Part shown: in pieces, positions 23,826-34,790 of the stretch
Numbering within the stretch: position 1 is the first letter of the stretch
How the letters are laid out: each line of letters begins with the position of its first letter
Assembly (NCBI RefSeq): GCF_030272615.1
Contig: NC_081406.1
Coordinates: forward strand, 263,342,624 to 263,406,623
Source of the DNA: Cryptomeria japonica
Taxonomy: Eukaryota > Streptophyta > Pinopsida > Cupressales > Cupressaceae
Reading direction: 5' to 3'
DNA: 64,000 bases
The notes under the pieces: model-generated
What the model was told of the DNA's origin: nothing
The model's database searches: none
What the model saw: only the letters and a program-made list of their open reading frames with translations
Made by a program: the position numbers and the translations under genes

Positions 23826-24650
23826 TCAATGAGTAGAAGATAGGGGTAGGACCCCTAACTTACTTCTGAGATATTCAAAAGTGTCCTTTGGTAGTGGCTT
23901 GGTGAAGATATTAGCTATTTGCTCCTTTGTGTTAACATATTCCAACACCACTTTCTTCTCTTGAGCTTCTTCTCTAAGATAATGATATTTGATAGATATG
24001 TGCTTTGTCTTAGAGTGCATAACAGGGCTCTTTGAAATATTAATGGCACTAGTATTGTCATAGAATATAGTTACTAGCTCGGTAACTTTCTCATTTATAC
24101 CTTCCAATAGTTGTTTGATCCATGCAATGTTGGTACAATTCAGTGCTGCAACAACATATTCAGCTTCGGCTGTTGACTGAGAAACACATCCTTGTTTCTT
24201 GCTAAGCCAACTCACTAGTCTTTCTCCTAAGAAGAAAGCTCCTCCACTTGTGCTTTTTCTGTCATCAATGTTGCCTGCCCAATCAACATTAGTATAAACT
24301 TTTAAATCAAAATCATTTCCTTTATGATATACTAAGCCATAATCTTTAGTGCCTTTTAAGTATCTGAAAATTCTTTTGATTGCCGTCATGTGTATTTCCT
24401 TAGGATCTGCAGAGAATCTTGCAACAATACCTATTGCATGTGCTATATCTGGCCTGCTGTGAACAACATATTGTAGTTTTCCAATCATGGATCGATAGAG
24501 TGTCTCATCAATAGATGTAGATTCATCATTCTTTGATAGTTTGCAGTTGGTAGTCATAGGAGTACTTACTGGCTTTGAATCCTCCATTCCAAATTTCTTC
24601 AAGATTTCCTTTATGTACTTGGATTGAGTAATGAAAATCTCATTTTTCAT
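23826..24650 (-). pseudogene. Copia 2 RT C-terminus and RNase H
   Basis: 274 open codons. The end of the RT palm/thumb (FITQSKYIKEILKKFGM, MIGKLQYVVHSRPDIAHAIG) leads into RNase H with VDWAGN, SKKQGCVSQSTAEAEYV, and C-terminal TKHISIKYHYLRE and IFTKPLPKD. In the RNase H, the first acidic motif reads TNVDWAG where Copia 1 has DADWAS, so a catalytic Asp is replaced by Asn. A frameshift separates this part from 24706-25371. The frame ends in the same LPLSSTH as Copia 1. Confidence 0.93.
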
Positions 24651-24705
24651 GCAGTATCTATAAGCCTATAAAATACTTTATCTCACCAATTAATGACATC
24701 TCAAA

Positions 24706-25371
24706 TTATTTACTCATTTCATTTCCAAAGTTCTTGCATAAAGAGTCATTTCCACAAAATATAATATCATCAACAAATATGGTTGAGATTAGTATTCCAT
24801 TTTCATCATTCTTCATGTACATGTTGTTGTTCTCACTTGTCCTTATAAAACCAATCTTAATCAAATAAGAGTGCAATCTTTCATACCATGCTCTAGGTGC
24901 TTGTTTCAGACCATATAAAGCTTTGTTGAATTTACATACCTGATCTTTATTATTGTCTTCAACAAATCCTTCAGGTTGTTCAATGAAAACTTCTTCTAAT
25001 ATTCCATTCAGAAATGCAGATTTGACATCCATTTGATATACCTTGAAGTTCTTGAAAGCAGCATATGCCAACAATGTTCTTACTCCTTCAAGTCTAGCAA
25101 CAGGTGCAAAAGTCTCACCATAATCAATTCCTTCTTCTTGGGCATAACCTTTGCAAACTAATCTTGCTTTGTTCTGAATGACCTCTCCTTTTTCATTTAG
25201 CTTGTTTCTGAAGATCCACTTTGTACCGATTACATTTTTGTCCTTTGGTCTTGGGACCAGTGTCCATGTGTCATTCTTCTTGAATTGATCAATCTCTTCT
25301 GTCATAGCATTTATCCAATCTTCACTATTAAATACCTCTTTCACCATTCTTGGTTCAAATTCAGATATCAA
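24706..25371 (-). pseudogene. Copia 2 reverse transcriptase (N-terminal and palm)
   Basis: 221 open codons carry [72 protein letters not shown] and the catalytic [10 protein letters not shown] (about 24764-24793). All RT motifs A-C are present, and the stop seen in Copia 1 at LYGL-AW is a normal Gln codon here. The frame ends at GNEMSK with a shift into the next open part. Just upstream, at about 25381-25383, a TAG matches the position of TAG 14615 in Copia 1. Confidence 0.93.
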
Positions 25372-25424
25372 ACATGTGTTCTATCTTAGTTTGTTCCTTG
25401 TCATCACTGGATCATCCTTATCTC

Positions 25425-26942
25425 CTATAATCTGACTTGGTGCATGGTGTCTTGGACATACTTGGCTAATATAGGCTCGGTAGGCTCTGTATGATCTTCT
25501 TCATCACTCGATAACTGGATATCCTCTTCATTTCCTTCAACAATTATCTCGGTAGGACTTCTCAGTTGCACATAGACAAATTCATCATAGTCTTCTGGTT
25601 CTTTGGAATTCCCTTCATCAATTCTTTCTGCAAATTCATCAATTTTCACATTTGCACTTTCTACTATTTTGTTAGATGATTTGATCAGACATTTAAATGC
25701 TTTGCTTCTAGAAGAATATCCTAGAAATGTTCCTTCTTCACTTTTCTGATCAAACTTGCCATTTCTATCATCTTTATGAACATAGCATTTACTTCCAAAG
25801 ATCTTAAAGTAACTTACATTAGGTTTCTTGCCATACTAGATTTCATAAGGTGTCTTCAAAGTACCTTTCTTCAATTGAACTCGGTTCAAGGTGTAAACAA
25901 CTGTGCTTATTGCTTCTCTCCAAAATGTTTGTGGAACCTTCTTCTCAATCATTAGTGTTCTAGCACAATCCACAATAGATCTGTTTCTTCTTTCAGCTAT
26001 TCCATTCTGCTGTGGAGTTCTCAGTGTAGAGACTTGTCTTTTAATACCATGATCATTGCAAAATAGGTCGAACTCATCAGATGTGAACTCTCCCCCTCTA
26101 TCTAATCTAAGACATTTCAGTTGTCTTCCTATTTCATTTTCAACTCTAGCCTTGTACCACTTAAACATTTGAAAAGCTTCTGATTTTTCTTTTAAAAACA
26201 TTACTGACATCATCCTTGAATAATCATCCACAAATAATATGAAATACTTATCACCATAATAACTTTGAACTTTCATAGGACCACAATGATCAGTGTGCAC
26301 AAGATCTAAAATTCCCTTAGAAGTGTAGGACTTACTTGAAAAGCTAGATCTTGTCATCTTACCCATCTGGCATCCTCGACACATAGCATTCTCAGGTTTT
26401 TCAAGACTTGGTAGACCTCTTACTCTGTGCTTCTTACTTATCTTGATCAGATTATCAAAATTAACATGACAAAACCTTTTATGCCATAACCAGGTATTAT
26501 CAATCTTTGCATGCAAACACTTATTATGAGTTGAGTCAAGGTGAAATGTATTACCTTTTGTTTGTGTCCCGGTAGTAGCTAACTTTCCATTCTTATCATG
26601 AACTTTGACAATTCCTTTCTGAAATTCTATTCGGTAACCTATGTTGTTTAGCTGTGCTACACTCAAAAAATTGTATTTCAAACCTTCAACCCAATAAACA
26701 TCATTGCATCTTGCTTTATCAAGAAGTGTTATGGATCCTTTACCTCTCACCGGACATCGTGCATCATTACCAAATCTAACATAGCCTCCATCATAATATT
26801 CTAACATAACAAACTTGTGTTTATCTCCTATCATATGATGTGAGCTTCCACTATCTATAATCCAAGAATCATTAGTGTTTATTTGAGATATTAGGGCTTT
26901 TTCTTCATACCTTTCTTCATCTGATCCATCCTTGATAGCCAC
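25425..26942 (-). pseudogene. Copia 2 protease and integrase
   Basis: The main open part (25836-26942, 368 aa) contains protease WIIDSGSSHHMIGD (Asp codon at 26853-26855), the H..H/C..C pre-integrase zinc motif (HKRFCHVNFDN...MCRGCQ) and the integrase core HTDHCGP, LRLDRGGEF, PQQNGIAERRN with all catalytic acids. A TAG at 25836-25838 replaces a Trp codon seen in Copia 1. The same phase then resumes into the acidic linker (25425-25649: EEDIQLSSDEEDHTEP). A 1-bp loss near 25450 shifts the frame before the RT. Confidence 0.93.
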
Positions 26943-27000
26943 ATAAACAACTTCCTCTGTATCAGTCTCATCTAATTTATCATTGTCAGATTCCTCATCA

Positions 27001-28000
27001 GCAATTAAGCATGTCTTTCTATCTCTTCTTCTGAAGTCTCAGTGTCCTCTGTAATGATTATCTTTTTGTCTGTCATCTCGGTAATCTCTCTTTTCAGTGA
27101 AATCTTTGTCAGGACAGTTAGAAGCCATATGTCCAATCTTATCACAATTGAAACATTTCAAAGGTAGTTTTCCTTTATACTTACCTTTGCCTCTCGATAA
27201 CCTTTTGGCCAATAGTGCTTCAAACTCTTCTTGCTTTCTGATTTCTTCATACAGTTTGTGTACCTCCTCCATGTTCTTCCGAAATCTTTCACTTGCTCCA
27301 CTGTGATCTCCTTTAGAGTACTTATACTTTCTTTCATTGTAATCATTAGATTCATTCAGATGAAAAGAACTAAATGCAGATTCAACTTTATTTACCGATG
27401 ACCCACTGTTATCAAAATTACTTAACTCAAATGCATGTAGCTTACCAATAGTAGCATCCAAGGAAACTGGCATATTAGGCACAAACCTCAATTCATTGAT
27501 TGCAGAGACTCAAATTGCATAGGCCAGTAGGTTCTTAACAACTTACTTGTCACATCCTTTTCTTCAATAGTTCCTTTTGCTCCTTTGATTTGATTTACAA
27601 TCTCCTTTAGTCTTGTACTGTACTGGGTTATGTTCTCACCTTCATTCATCCTCATAGATTCAAGTTGTCCTCTTAAACTATCAACTTTTTCTCTTTGAAC
27701 ATGGTCATCTCCTCCATATACAGATATGAGCTTAGTCCACATTTCCTTTGCATCATTGCAGCCTTCTAGATCATTAAACTCAGAATTGGTCAATGCAGAT
27801 GTTATTTCAATCATTGCTTGAATATGTTCTTGCTTCGCCTTTATCTCTTCCATAGTTAATGGATAGGTGCTCGGTGCAACAAAATCATTCTCCAAATAGT
27901 ATATAGCATATTCTCTAACTCCTGATAGATGTAGCTTCATCCTTTTCTACCATGTAGAGAAACTTGACTTATTCAGCTTAGGTGCATCCCTCTTATACAT
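27001..28000 (-). pseudogene. Copia 2 gag
   Basis: The start codon is at 27998-28000, aligned with the Copia 1 start. A TAG near 27949 follows, then open parts at 27488-27940 and 27039-27491 joined by a frameshift near 27520. The second part carries a complete zinc knuckle CFNCDKIGHMASNCPDK (C-x2-C-x4-H-x4-C), unlike Copia 1. A TGA near 27039 replaces the CGA of Copia 1 within an ACCGAG site, a CpG-type transition. Confidence 0.92.
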
Positions 28001-28049
28001 CTTTGGATCTTTAACTCAAGTGCCTTTAAACTTTCCTTTTGGAGTCCAA

Positions 28050-28061
28050 GCTCTAATACCA
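28050..28061 (-). other. Primer binding site of Copia 2
   Basis: Read on the minus strand, this is TGGTATTAGAGC, one base from the perfect Met-tRNA complement found in Copia 1. It lies 2 bp inside the 5' LTR. Confidence 0.85.
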
Positions 28062-28063
28062 AT

Positions 28064-29504
28064 TGATAGTTCTGATACTTAATATAAGTACAGATCCAAT
28101 AGCCAACAAGATGAGAGGGGGGGGTGAATCATACAAACTTAATCATCCATAAAAACTTTAGATTCAACCTCGGTAACATATATATCAATCATATAACCAA
28201 AATTGTCAAACATGCAAACTCAAAAGCATATGAACAATATAAACCTCATAACACCAGATTTAACATGGAAACCCAAATAGGGAAAAACCACTATGGGATT
28301 TTGGACCCACTAAGAAATATACTCTTCTAGAGTATGCTCGGTTAAAAGAAAATCCTGTTAAAGATTACAAACACATTGCTAGATGTGACCCGGTTAAGGG
28401 ATTTCCCTCAGATCTGTTAGGATCTTCACTTTGTTAGAAGTGACCTTGTCAAAGGATTTCAAACACTCAATCAGAATGTCACCTTGTTAGAGGATTTACA
28501 TATAAGACTGTTAAGTCCACTCGGTTAAGAGATTTCCTGTCACTTTCACAAAATAACAGTAATACAATCTAGACATAGAACTAATCTTGTCTATTTGCTG
28601 GGCATCAATACTTTGTTATTCTAACAGGTCTTCAAGCTTCTGTGCTCGGTTATCACTATGTAGCATCCTTGTGCATACACTTGCACGCATACATTGTTTA
28701 TCAATAGTTTCTTATTTATAAACAATCTTCTAACCACTTAATCTCCTTGATCACATTTCCCATGATCAATCATAGCCATCAGATCTTCAATCTTGTCCAG
28801 GTTCATTGTATCTTTCGATCTGAAAATGTTTTACCTCACCTTGGAACTTGCACATTCACCTTGGAACTTGTGTTAGGGTAATGTGGTTCAATCTGAGCTG
28901 TAGATCTTCTTGCTGACTTTCCATTGCCTTAGATTCGTTAACAAATTTCTTCCACAACTTACCAATCATTGATCCGCTCCAGCTCATCAGCTTCTTTCAC
29001 TAAATATCACATGTAAACATTAAATGGATTCTATTATAGCTCGGTTACAACTCGGTGAATACTAAACTTCACTCGGTAGACATTCTGTCTTAATTAACTG
29101 ACTGTGATAACCTTAGGGTTTACCGACTAGGTTCCTTAGGGTTTACCAACTAGGTTCCTTGCCTGATAACATAGTATAGTATTAACCTTTACATTTTACG
29201 ACATATGTATGATGTTAAAACAATCTAAAACATCAAGATCTCATCATTGTCTAACTCGGTAGCAGTTGCCCATTGAATATCTTATCCCCTTATTCATCAT
29301 GTTCTTTCCTGTGTCTTTACCGACTACTTTATAATCTTCATATCATATTTCTCAAGATATGGCAACATCATACTGAATTAGAAAATCAATTTCTTGACAT
29401 CAATGACAAAATAATAATATCAAGATAGTAAAACATCTTTAATCAGTTATGTCCATAATCATCAACAACCTTCTCAATATCCTTATAATGTAATATTGCC
29501 AACA
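28064..29504 (-). repeat. 5' LTR of Copia 2
   Basis: 1,441 bp. Compared with the 3' LTR it lacks 57 bp between AATCTA direct repeats and has a shorter G-run (8 versus 11). Together these account for the whole 60-bp length difference. A reverse TATA box lies at about 28711-28721. By eye divergence from the other LTR is a few per cent. Confidence 0.95.
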
Positions 29505-30212
29505 ATGGTATTGATGAGATAATCCCTTAGTGCATTTCTAGAGAACAAAATGATCTTTTGATGAAATTGATTTCAATGGAGGAGCTGAAGAAAATATTTT
29601 TTAGTTTGGGCAATGACAAGGCCCTGAGGCTTGATGGCTTTCCCACTGGCTTCTATCAAAAGTCTTGGAATATCATTCAAAAGGACCTATTCGAAGTTGT
29701 AGAGGAATTGAGAGAGAAGGCCTACATGTGTAGAGATTTCAATAACACCTTCATTGCTTTGATTCTGAAAAAAAAGATGAGTTTCATCCTTTGATGATTT
29801 TCGGCCTATATCTTTATGCAATGTTTTGTACAAAATCATCTCAAAGGTTATTGCAAATTATAGGTTGAAATGGTTACTTCCAGGTTTTGTTTTTAAGGAG
29901 AAAAGTGGTTTTGTGTTGGGTACATCAATCATGGAGGGGATAGTCATTGCACATGAGGCGATTCACACAATTAGATGAGCTAAAACATATAGGATGTTGG
30001 TCAAACTTGACATAAGGAAGGCGTATGATCATGCTGATTGGGAGTTCTTGAGATTGGTGTTTAAGAAATTTGGTTTTGTAGATGTTTGGATTGACTGGAT
30101 CTTCTGTTGCCTATCCACTGCTTGGTTTTCTATTTTGGTCAATGGGAGCCCTCAAGGCTTTTTCAATTCTTCAAGGGGAATTAGGCAAGGTGACCCTTTA
30201 TCACGAAATTAA
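29505..30212 (+). pseudogene. LINE-B ORF2 part 2: reverse transcriptase fingers and palm (partial)
   Basis: Resumes the frame cut by Copia 2. MEELKKIFFSLGNDKALRLDGFPTGFYQKSW (key parts FSLGNDKA and DGFPTGFYQ) is the RT start. Then across frameshifts come [31 protein letters not shown] (motif A with catalytic Asp) and [20 protein letters not shown]. The expected FADD catalytic box should follow about 60-90 residues later. Instead the sequence jumps at about 30210 to MVNWHKSEAFFF, which normally lies after that box. Confidence 0.88.
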
Positions 30213-31270
30213 TTGTATGAGGGAAACTATGGACAAATATTGAAAAATTTCAAGTCAAATGGTCAATTGGCATAAGTCAGAGGCCTTCTTCTTTCACACC
30301 GACCAAAAAAAATAGAGAGACATTTGTAAAATCTCGAGGATTAAAGCAGGGAGGATTCCTGGTAGGTTTTTGGGGTTACCACTCTTTGCAGGAGCAAATA
30401 GAGTGGCTTTGTGGAATAATCTTGTTGACACGTGTTGTGAGAATCTAGAAGGATAGAAAAGAAGATGGTTCTCACCTACGGGCATATTGATCATGCTCAA
30501 GTCTGTGATTTCTGCTATGCTGATTTACTCAATGATGTGCATGAAATTACCTGCTAAGATTATCAGGTTGGTTGAGCAAAAAGTGAGGAAGTTTTTTTGG
30601 AACAATAGGTAGGAACAATACAAAATTCCCTTTCTTGTGTGGGATAAGGTGTGCCAACCAAAGGATTCAAGAGGAGCAGGTTTGAGAAAATGGAACATTA
30701 TGAATGAGTCTACAGGTGCAAAGATGGTTTGCAATCTTTGTCACAAACCAAATAAAAAATGGGTAAAGATACTCAGACACAATCACCTTGACTCGCTTGA
30801 GGAGGATATGATACTTACTATTCACGACCCACCTAGGGGCTCTTCAATCTGGAATTTTATGCTTGATTGTAGACATATTATTGTTGACCACATTACGTGG
30901 AAATTGGGGGATGGTATGAAAGCAAGATTATGGATTGATTCCTTGAAAGGGTAGCCACCATTGCTTGACAATATTGATAGGGAGGAACTTTAGAGGATTA
31001 CTGAAATGGGATGGGGAATGAAAGTCTTGGATTATATCATCAAGGAGATTGTAGAAGGGGAAATTAAATGGAGATGGAAAGATGACAAGGAACTTGGATT
31101 GTCGTAGGAAGATAGGCAGACTTTGTAGACTATCTTGGAAAGCCAAAATTTTGTTTTGACTAGCTCCAAAGATGAGTTATTTTGGTGTGGGTCAAAATGA
31201 GGAGAATATGATGTTAGAATTCAATACAAGATTGTTAAAGGTGCAATGGAAGATAGACAAGGCATGGGGC
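30213..31270 (+). pseudogene. LINE-B ORF2 part 3: RT thumb and connector
   Basis: From 30213 the phases give NWHKSEAFFFHTDQ, RFLGLPLFAG, SVISAMLIYSMMCMKLP, KVRKFFWNNR, VWDKVCQPKDSRGAGLRKW and WKLGDGMKARLWIDSL. These are the conserved downstream segments of plant L1 ORF2 (LG.P, W..VC.PK..GGLG, G...W...DW). Open stretches are short, with several TAG and TGA codons (for example at 30608 and 30952). It connects to the zinc-binding domain at 31275. Confidence 0.8.
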
Positions 31271-31274
31271 AACT

Positions 31275-31574
31275 GTGTTGAATTGCTTTTGCATCCCTAA
31301 GGTGGGGACTTTCTCTTGGTTAGCCACCAAAGGTAGGATTCTAACGGGAGAAATATTGATGGGGTATGGTTTTCATGGCCCATTTACTTGTGTTCTATGT
31401 AGGGAGCATGAAGAAACGGTGGATCATTTACTTTTGCATTGCAAGTTTTCTCATCATTGTTGGGAGATGGTTCTGGGAAAATTGAATTATTCCCATCTTT
31501 TTCCCAAGACTATCAATGAGATGTTTCAAGGGTGGATAATTTCCACCATGAACTTAGCTTTTGATTGTATTTAG
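31275..31574 (+). pseudogene. LINE-B zf-RVT zinc-binding domain
   Basis: 99 open codons with FSWLATKGRILTGE, CVLCREHEETVDHLLLHC and HHCWEMVLGKL, a well-preserved zf-RVT domain with C-x2-C and HLLLHC ligands. A frame change around 31575 leads to the RNase H part. Confidence 0.88.
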
Positions 31575-31667
31575 CAAGTGTGGCCTACATAAATAGTGTG
31601 GGAAATCTAGAAGGAGAAAAATCGAAGGATCTTTTAGGGCTGAGAGGAGTTTGAGGCTAGACTGTGT

Positions 31668-32252
31668 GTGAGAATTGAAAATTCCATTTCTATGTTGGTC
31701 AATTCTACAATTGCATGCCAAAACCTAGAGAAAAGGAGGTTTAGTTCCTTAGATAGTCTAATGCAAAGAAAATGGCCTAGTCTGAAAATTTTACCTACTA
31801 ATGGGCAGTTTAGGGTTAATCCTAGGAGGAATGGGGAAGATGTGGAGTGGATCAAACCAGAACAAGGTTGGGTGAAGGTTAATTTTCATGGTGCTTTGAA
31901 TGGGAATCCTAGACCTTCGAGAGCAAGGTGTGTTGCTAGGGATTCTGATGGAAATATCCTTGCCATAGATTCACAAAAATTGGAGAATGGGACAAATAAT
32001 GCAGCAAAGGTGCAAGCAGAAACATTGGCAATTGATCTAGCAAAAAGGATCAAAGTTGATCAATTGCATCTTGAAGGGGATTCTCAAATAGTAATAAATG
32101 CAATTGCAAATGGAGGTGCCCATGACTAAAAAATTGACAAGTGGGTCAAAATTATTCGAAGAAAATTAGAAAGTTTCAAATCTTTCACTCTTTCACATTT
32201 GTACAGAAAAGACAAAGTGTTGGACGACTTGATGTCCAAGTTGGTAGGGTGA
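31668..32252 (+). pseudogene. LINE-B RNase H domain (RVT_3)
   Basis: The open part 31668-32129 contains WIKPEQGWVKVNFHGALNGN, NNAAKVQAETLAIDLA and LHLEGDSQIVINAI, the D, E and D regions of RVT_3 RNase H. The first catalytic Asp (NFDG in the family) is His here (NFHG). After TAA at 32127-32129 the phase continues through LYRKDKVLDDLMSKLVG, matching the C-terminal H..R..N..AD..A region, and ends at TGA near 32251. It is the last canonical domain of the LINE. Confidence 0.85.
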
Positions 32253-32510
32253 TCTCGATGCCATTGATTTGATGTTGCTCTTGGTGATGTGTGGTATGGG
32301 TCTTGTTTCATTTATTTTTGGCAGCCCCAAATGTAGGGAAGGACAATGTTTTATGAGGTGGTGGAGTATGGGAGCTCAAGTATTTATTGCCTCCATGCTT
32401 TGAGGCTTCTGGTTGGATTTTGTGTTTATTCTTGCTTTGTGCACCTTTTTTTTTGCTTGGATTTGGTATAGAAACTTCCTGAAGAAGCAGCGTGTGGGTA
32501 ATCTATTTCC

Positions 32511-33095
32511 ATGGAGGCCAACTTCATCTTCAAAGCGAGTAAGAAACAAATGGCCTTTTGGGGGATAATCACAAATGACCATTTGAAGAATGTATTCACC
32601 ATAGATGACCCCTTCTTTCTCATCTAGGTTAGGCAGGTTTTGGGGTATGAAGTTTTGTTGGCAAACATGAAGTATAGGGTAAATATAGACATTTCAACTA
32701 TATTTTGTGTATGGGGCTTGGAATGAAATACTTTCCAAGAGGTGGAGAGAATAATGGATCTTTGTGTGAAACTATAATGGAGGGTGGGATTGGATGCCCC
32801 ACTTGCATTGGTGGAGTCAGGATGAGGGTTTGTCATGACTCTTGGGGATTGGCTAGCAGTTCCCAGTTACCATCCCAATGTGCATCCTTTCTTTCCATTG
32901 AAAGCTATGGAGGATAGAAATACTCGTAGGGGCATTCTTGTGGAGGAGTGGTAGACTATACGAGATTATGTGACTGACTGGGAGAAAGTGTTGGCATCTA
33001 GATTACCGAGGGAGATGATGGACCATTCTCAGCTCAAGTATAATCTAGCGGATTATTGGAGGGGTGGCCACCCACATGACATAGGCAAGGGTTGA
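32511..33095 (+). pseudogene. Extra decayed ORF downstream of RNase H in LINE-B
   Basis: One phase starting at ATG 32511 stays coding-like for about 195 codons with only five stop codons: MEANFIFKASKKQMAFWG, VFTIDDPFFLI, VRQVLGYEVLLANMKYRV, PSYHPNVHPFFPLKAM, TRRGILVEEW, REMMDHSQLKYNLADYWRGG. Each stop is TAG or TGA, as expected from C/G transitions. I do not recognise the protein. It lies between RNase H and the LINE tail, so it appears to belong to the element. Its position matches the long ORF after RNase H in LINE-A, although I see no sequence similarity between the two. Confidence 0.45.
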
Positions 33096-33423
33096 GGTGC
33101 ACATGGTCAAGGTGCCAGAGGTGGGCGTCAGGAATGGAGATCTTGCAGAAAAGCAATGCAGAGGTACTACGTATTGATGGGGATGGTGAGCGGGCATGAA
33201 GTTTTTTCTATTGTGTGTTTTGCAAAAAAATTGTTCCTTTCTGTGTAATTTTGTTGTGGGTTCGTAGTAGCATAGATGAGTAAATTTTTTTGTAATGCCC
33301 ACTCAATGGTAGGCAGGTGTAGGGTTTGATCTAGTTTTTAGATACTACCAGTAATATCATCTTTTGTATTTTGGACTTTTTAAATTATTAATAAAATAAT
33401 TATTTTACCAACCAAGAAAAGAA
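33096..33423 (+). other. LINE-B 3' end
   Basis: Non-coding 3' region ending in AT-rich 'ttattaataaaataattattttacc' and an A-rich tail directly before the 18-bp target duplication (33424-33441). Confidence 0.75.
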
Positions 33424-33441
33424 AACATTTGAGAAATAAAC

Positions 33442-34666
33442 CAAAACTCACAACACAACACAAAATACTAACACTAGGATACTTAGATATTATCTCAATG
33501 ACAATTTGATAAGGTAAGATGACATAAACTAATCGTCCCTAGTTTGAGATAATGGCTAAGGCTAGGAATGATTTTAGGCCTTAATGCTATTTCCATAGTC
33601 ACCATTGGGAATAAAGCCATGCTCAGAGTTGTGAAGCCAGGTGGAGTCGATGTCTAGTACTTTCATCTTGCATAACACAAACTTTCTTGTACAATAAATG
33701 TATACAAATTAACTCAAATCTAGTGAAGTAAAATTGTAACATTGTATGCCTCTCACAAGTGAGTAATACAATATCATTCCTTTTATGCCTAGCTACCAAT
33801 ATATAACACAATAAAGATATATTATAATCATCAAATCCATATTCATTAAATAACATCAGTAACCATCTATCATATCCAATAGTGTCACCTGCAACATAGG
33901 TTAGCACATCATAATTAATCATGGTAATAACACTAATAATCATACCATCATAAACCAATACCATCAGTGCAACCTCAAGTATGAATCATCATCTCAAAGT
34001 TGTTAGGGAATCATAATATAAATAATCAATAATTTCTAACATGATCAATAAGTCCTAAGTATTAAATCATCATGGGTAGTTCATCAACAAAAAATAATAT
34101 GTATATGTCCACACACACACACACACCAAATAGAGTATCTTACACATAAAAGTGTCAAGCATATATCCAACATAGACAATATACCCTAATATCATCAAGT
34201 ATCATCAAAGTATGAATCAAGTGCAATCGCAAACACATCTAATCCTGAAACATGAGGTTAGTAACATGATATTCTCATCAATACAATATATCATTAGAAA
34301 CTATTGTATCTATAACATCATTGTTAGCAATTACAACTTGATCTCTTTAATGAATAGAATAGCATGAATATAGTTTATCACTTGATCCAACCATTAAGTA
34401 GGCATGCAAACAAAACATCACAATGATTCCACAACTAGGTACACAATGGTAAGAACTCATATCAAGGCAACAATAAACTATTACACATAATCTAGTACAT
34501 TACTAGACTATCACCATCAAAGAAATGCATTTAAACAATAAATCAAACACACAAGTCACATAGACAAACAAGGAAGCATCAAACAAGATCAAAGCATCAT
34601 AAAGAGATCCACATTCGAACACCTAAGAGACACACACAAAGCCAAAACCATACCAATAATGTGAAA
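33442..34666. other. Anonymous A/C-rich DNA
   Basis: No recognisable coding sequence. Contains an (AC)8 run at about 34110-34126. It continues the sequence interrupted by LINE-B and is itself interrupted by the CACTA element at 34667. Confidence 0.5.
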
Positions 34667-34669
34667 AGT
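34667..34669. repeat. CACTA target-site duplication, left (AGT)
   Basis: AGT precedes the left terminus and follows the right terminus at 45537-45539. A 3-bp duplication is characteristic of CACTA transposition. Confidence 0.8.
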
Positions 34670-34701
34670 CACTAATACATTTGGGGTCAAATTCCGACGG
34701 A
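34670..34701 (+). repeat. Left terminal inverted repeat of the CACTA element
   Basis: Starts CACTAATACATTTGGGGTCA. It pairs with 45505-45536 in reverse complement (CACTAGTACATTCGGGTCAA) with a few mismatches and gaps. Confidence 0.88.
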
Positions 34702-34790
34702 GGTTTTCGACGGACAAGGAGCATTGTGTGAAAATTTGATTTTTTTTAAAAAATATGCCTGTGTTCATCGGAATTCCGACGACATCAGGC
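34686..34790. repeat. Left subterminal repeats of the CACTA element
   Basis: Contains 'ttccgacgg', 'ttcgacgg' and a perfect 12-bp palindrome TCGGAATTCCGA at 34768-34779. In other CACTA elements such motifs bind the element's DNA-binding protein. Confidence 0.6.

Larger units (their letters stand above)
21852..29504 (-). mobile_element. Full-length Ty1/Copia retrotransposon, element 2, nested in LINE-B
   Basis: 7,653 bp in reverse orientation: 5' LTR at right (28064-29504), primer site 28050-28061, gag-pol from 28000 down to 23826, purine tract at about 23353-23366, 3' LTR at left (21852-23352), ATGGT duplication. It belongs to the same family as Copia 1, with high codon-by-codon similarity and the same primer site, though the first ~40 bp of the LTR differ (Copia 1 has an extra 'tttggcattataac' segment). 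It has about three frameshifts and several nonsense codons. Unlike Copia 1 it keeps an intact zinc knuckle. Confidence 0.96.
18426..33423 (+). mobile_element. Near full-length L1-type LINE split by Copia 2 (LINE-B)
   Basis: An 18-bp target duplication brackets a plant L1 element. Removing Copia 2 and its duplicated 5 bp leaves about 7.3 kb. The order is a 5' region, ORF1 (18912-20477), ORF2 with endonuclease (20589 onward), linker, [Copia 2 insertion at 21847-21851], RT, zf-RVT, RNase H, an extra decayed ORF (32511-33095), and an A-rich tail. ORF2 has several frameshifts and stops and an internal deletion in the RT. It is nested in the same anonymous DNA as Copia 1. Confidence 0.9.

Noticed and set aside
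31275-32250. zf-RVT and RNase H as independent host genes
   Set aside because: They are collinear with the LINE-B RT and lie within its 18-bp target duplication, so they are parts of ORF2.
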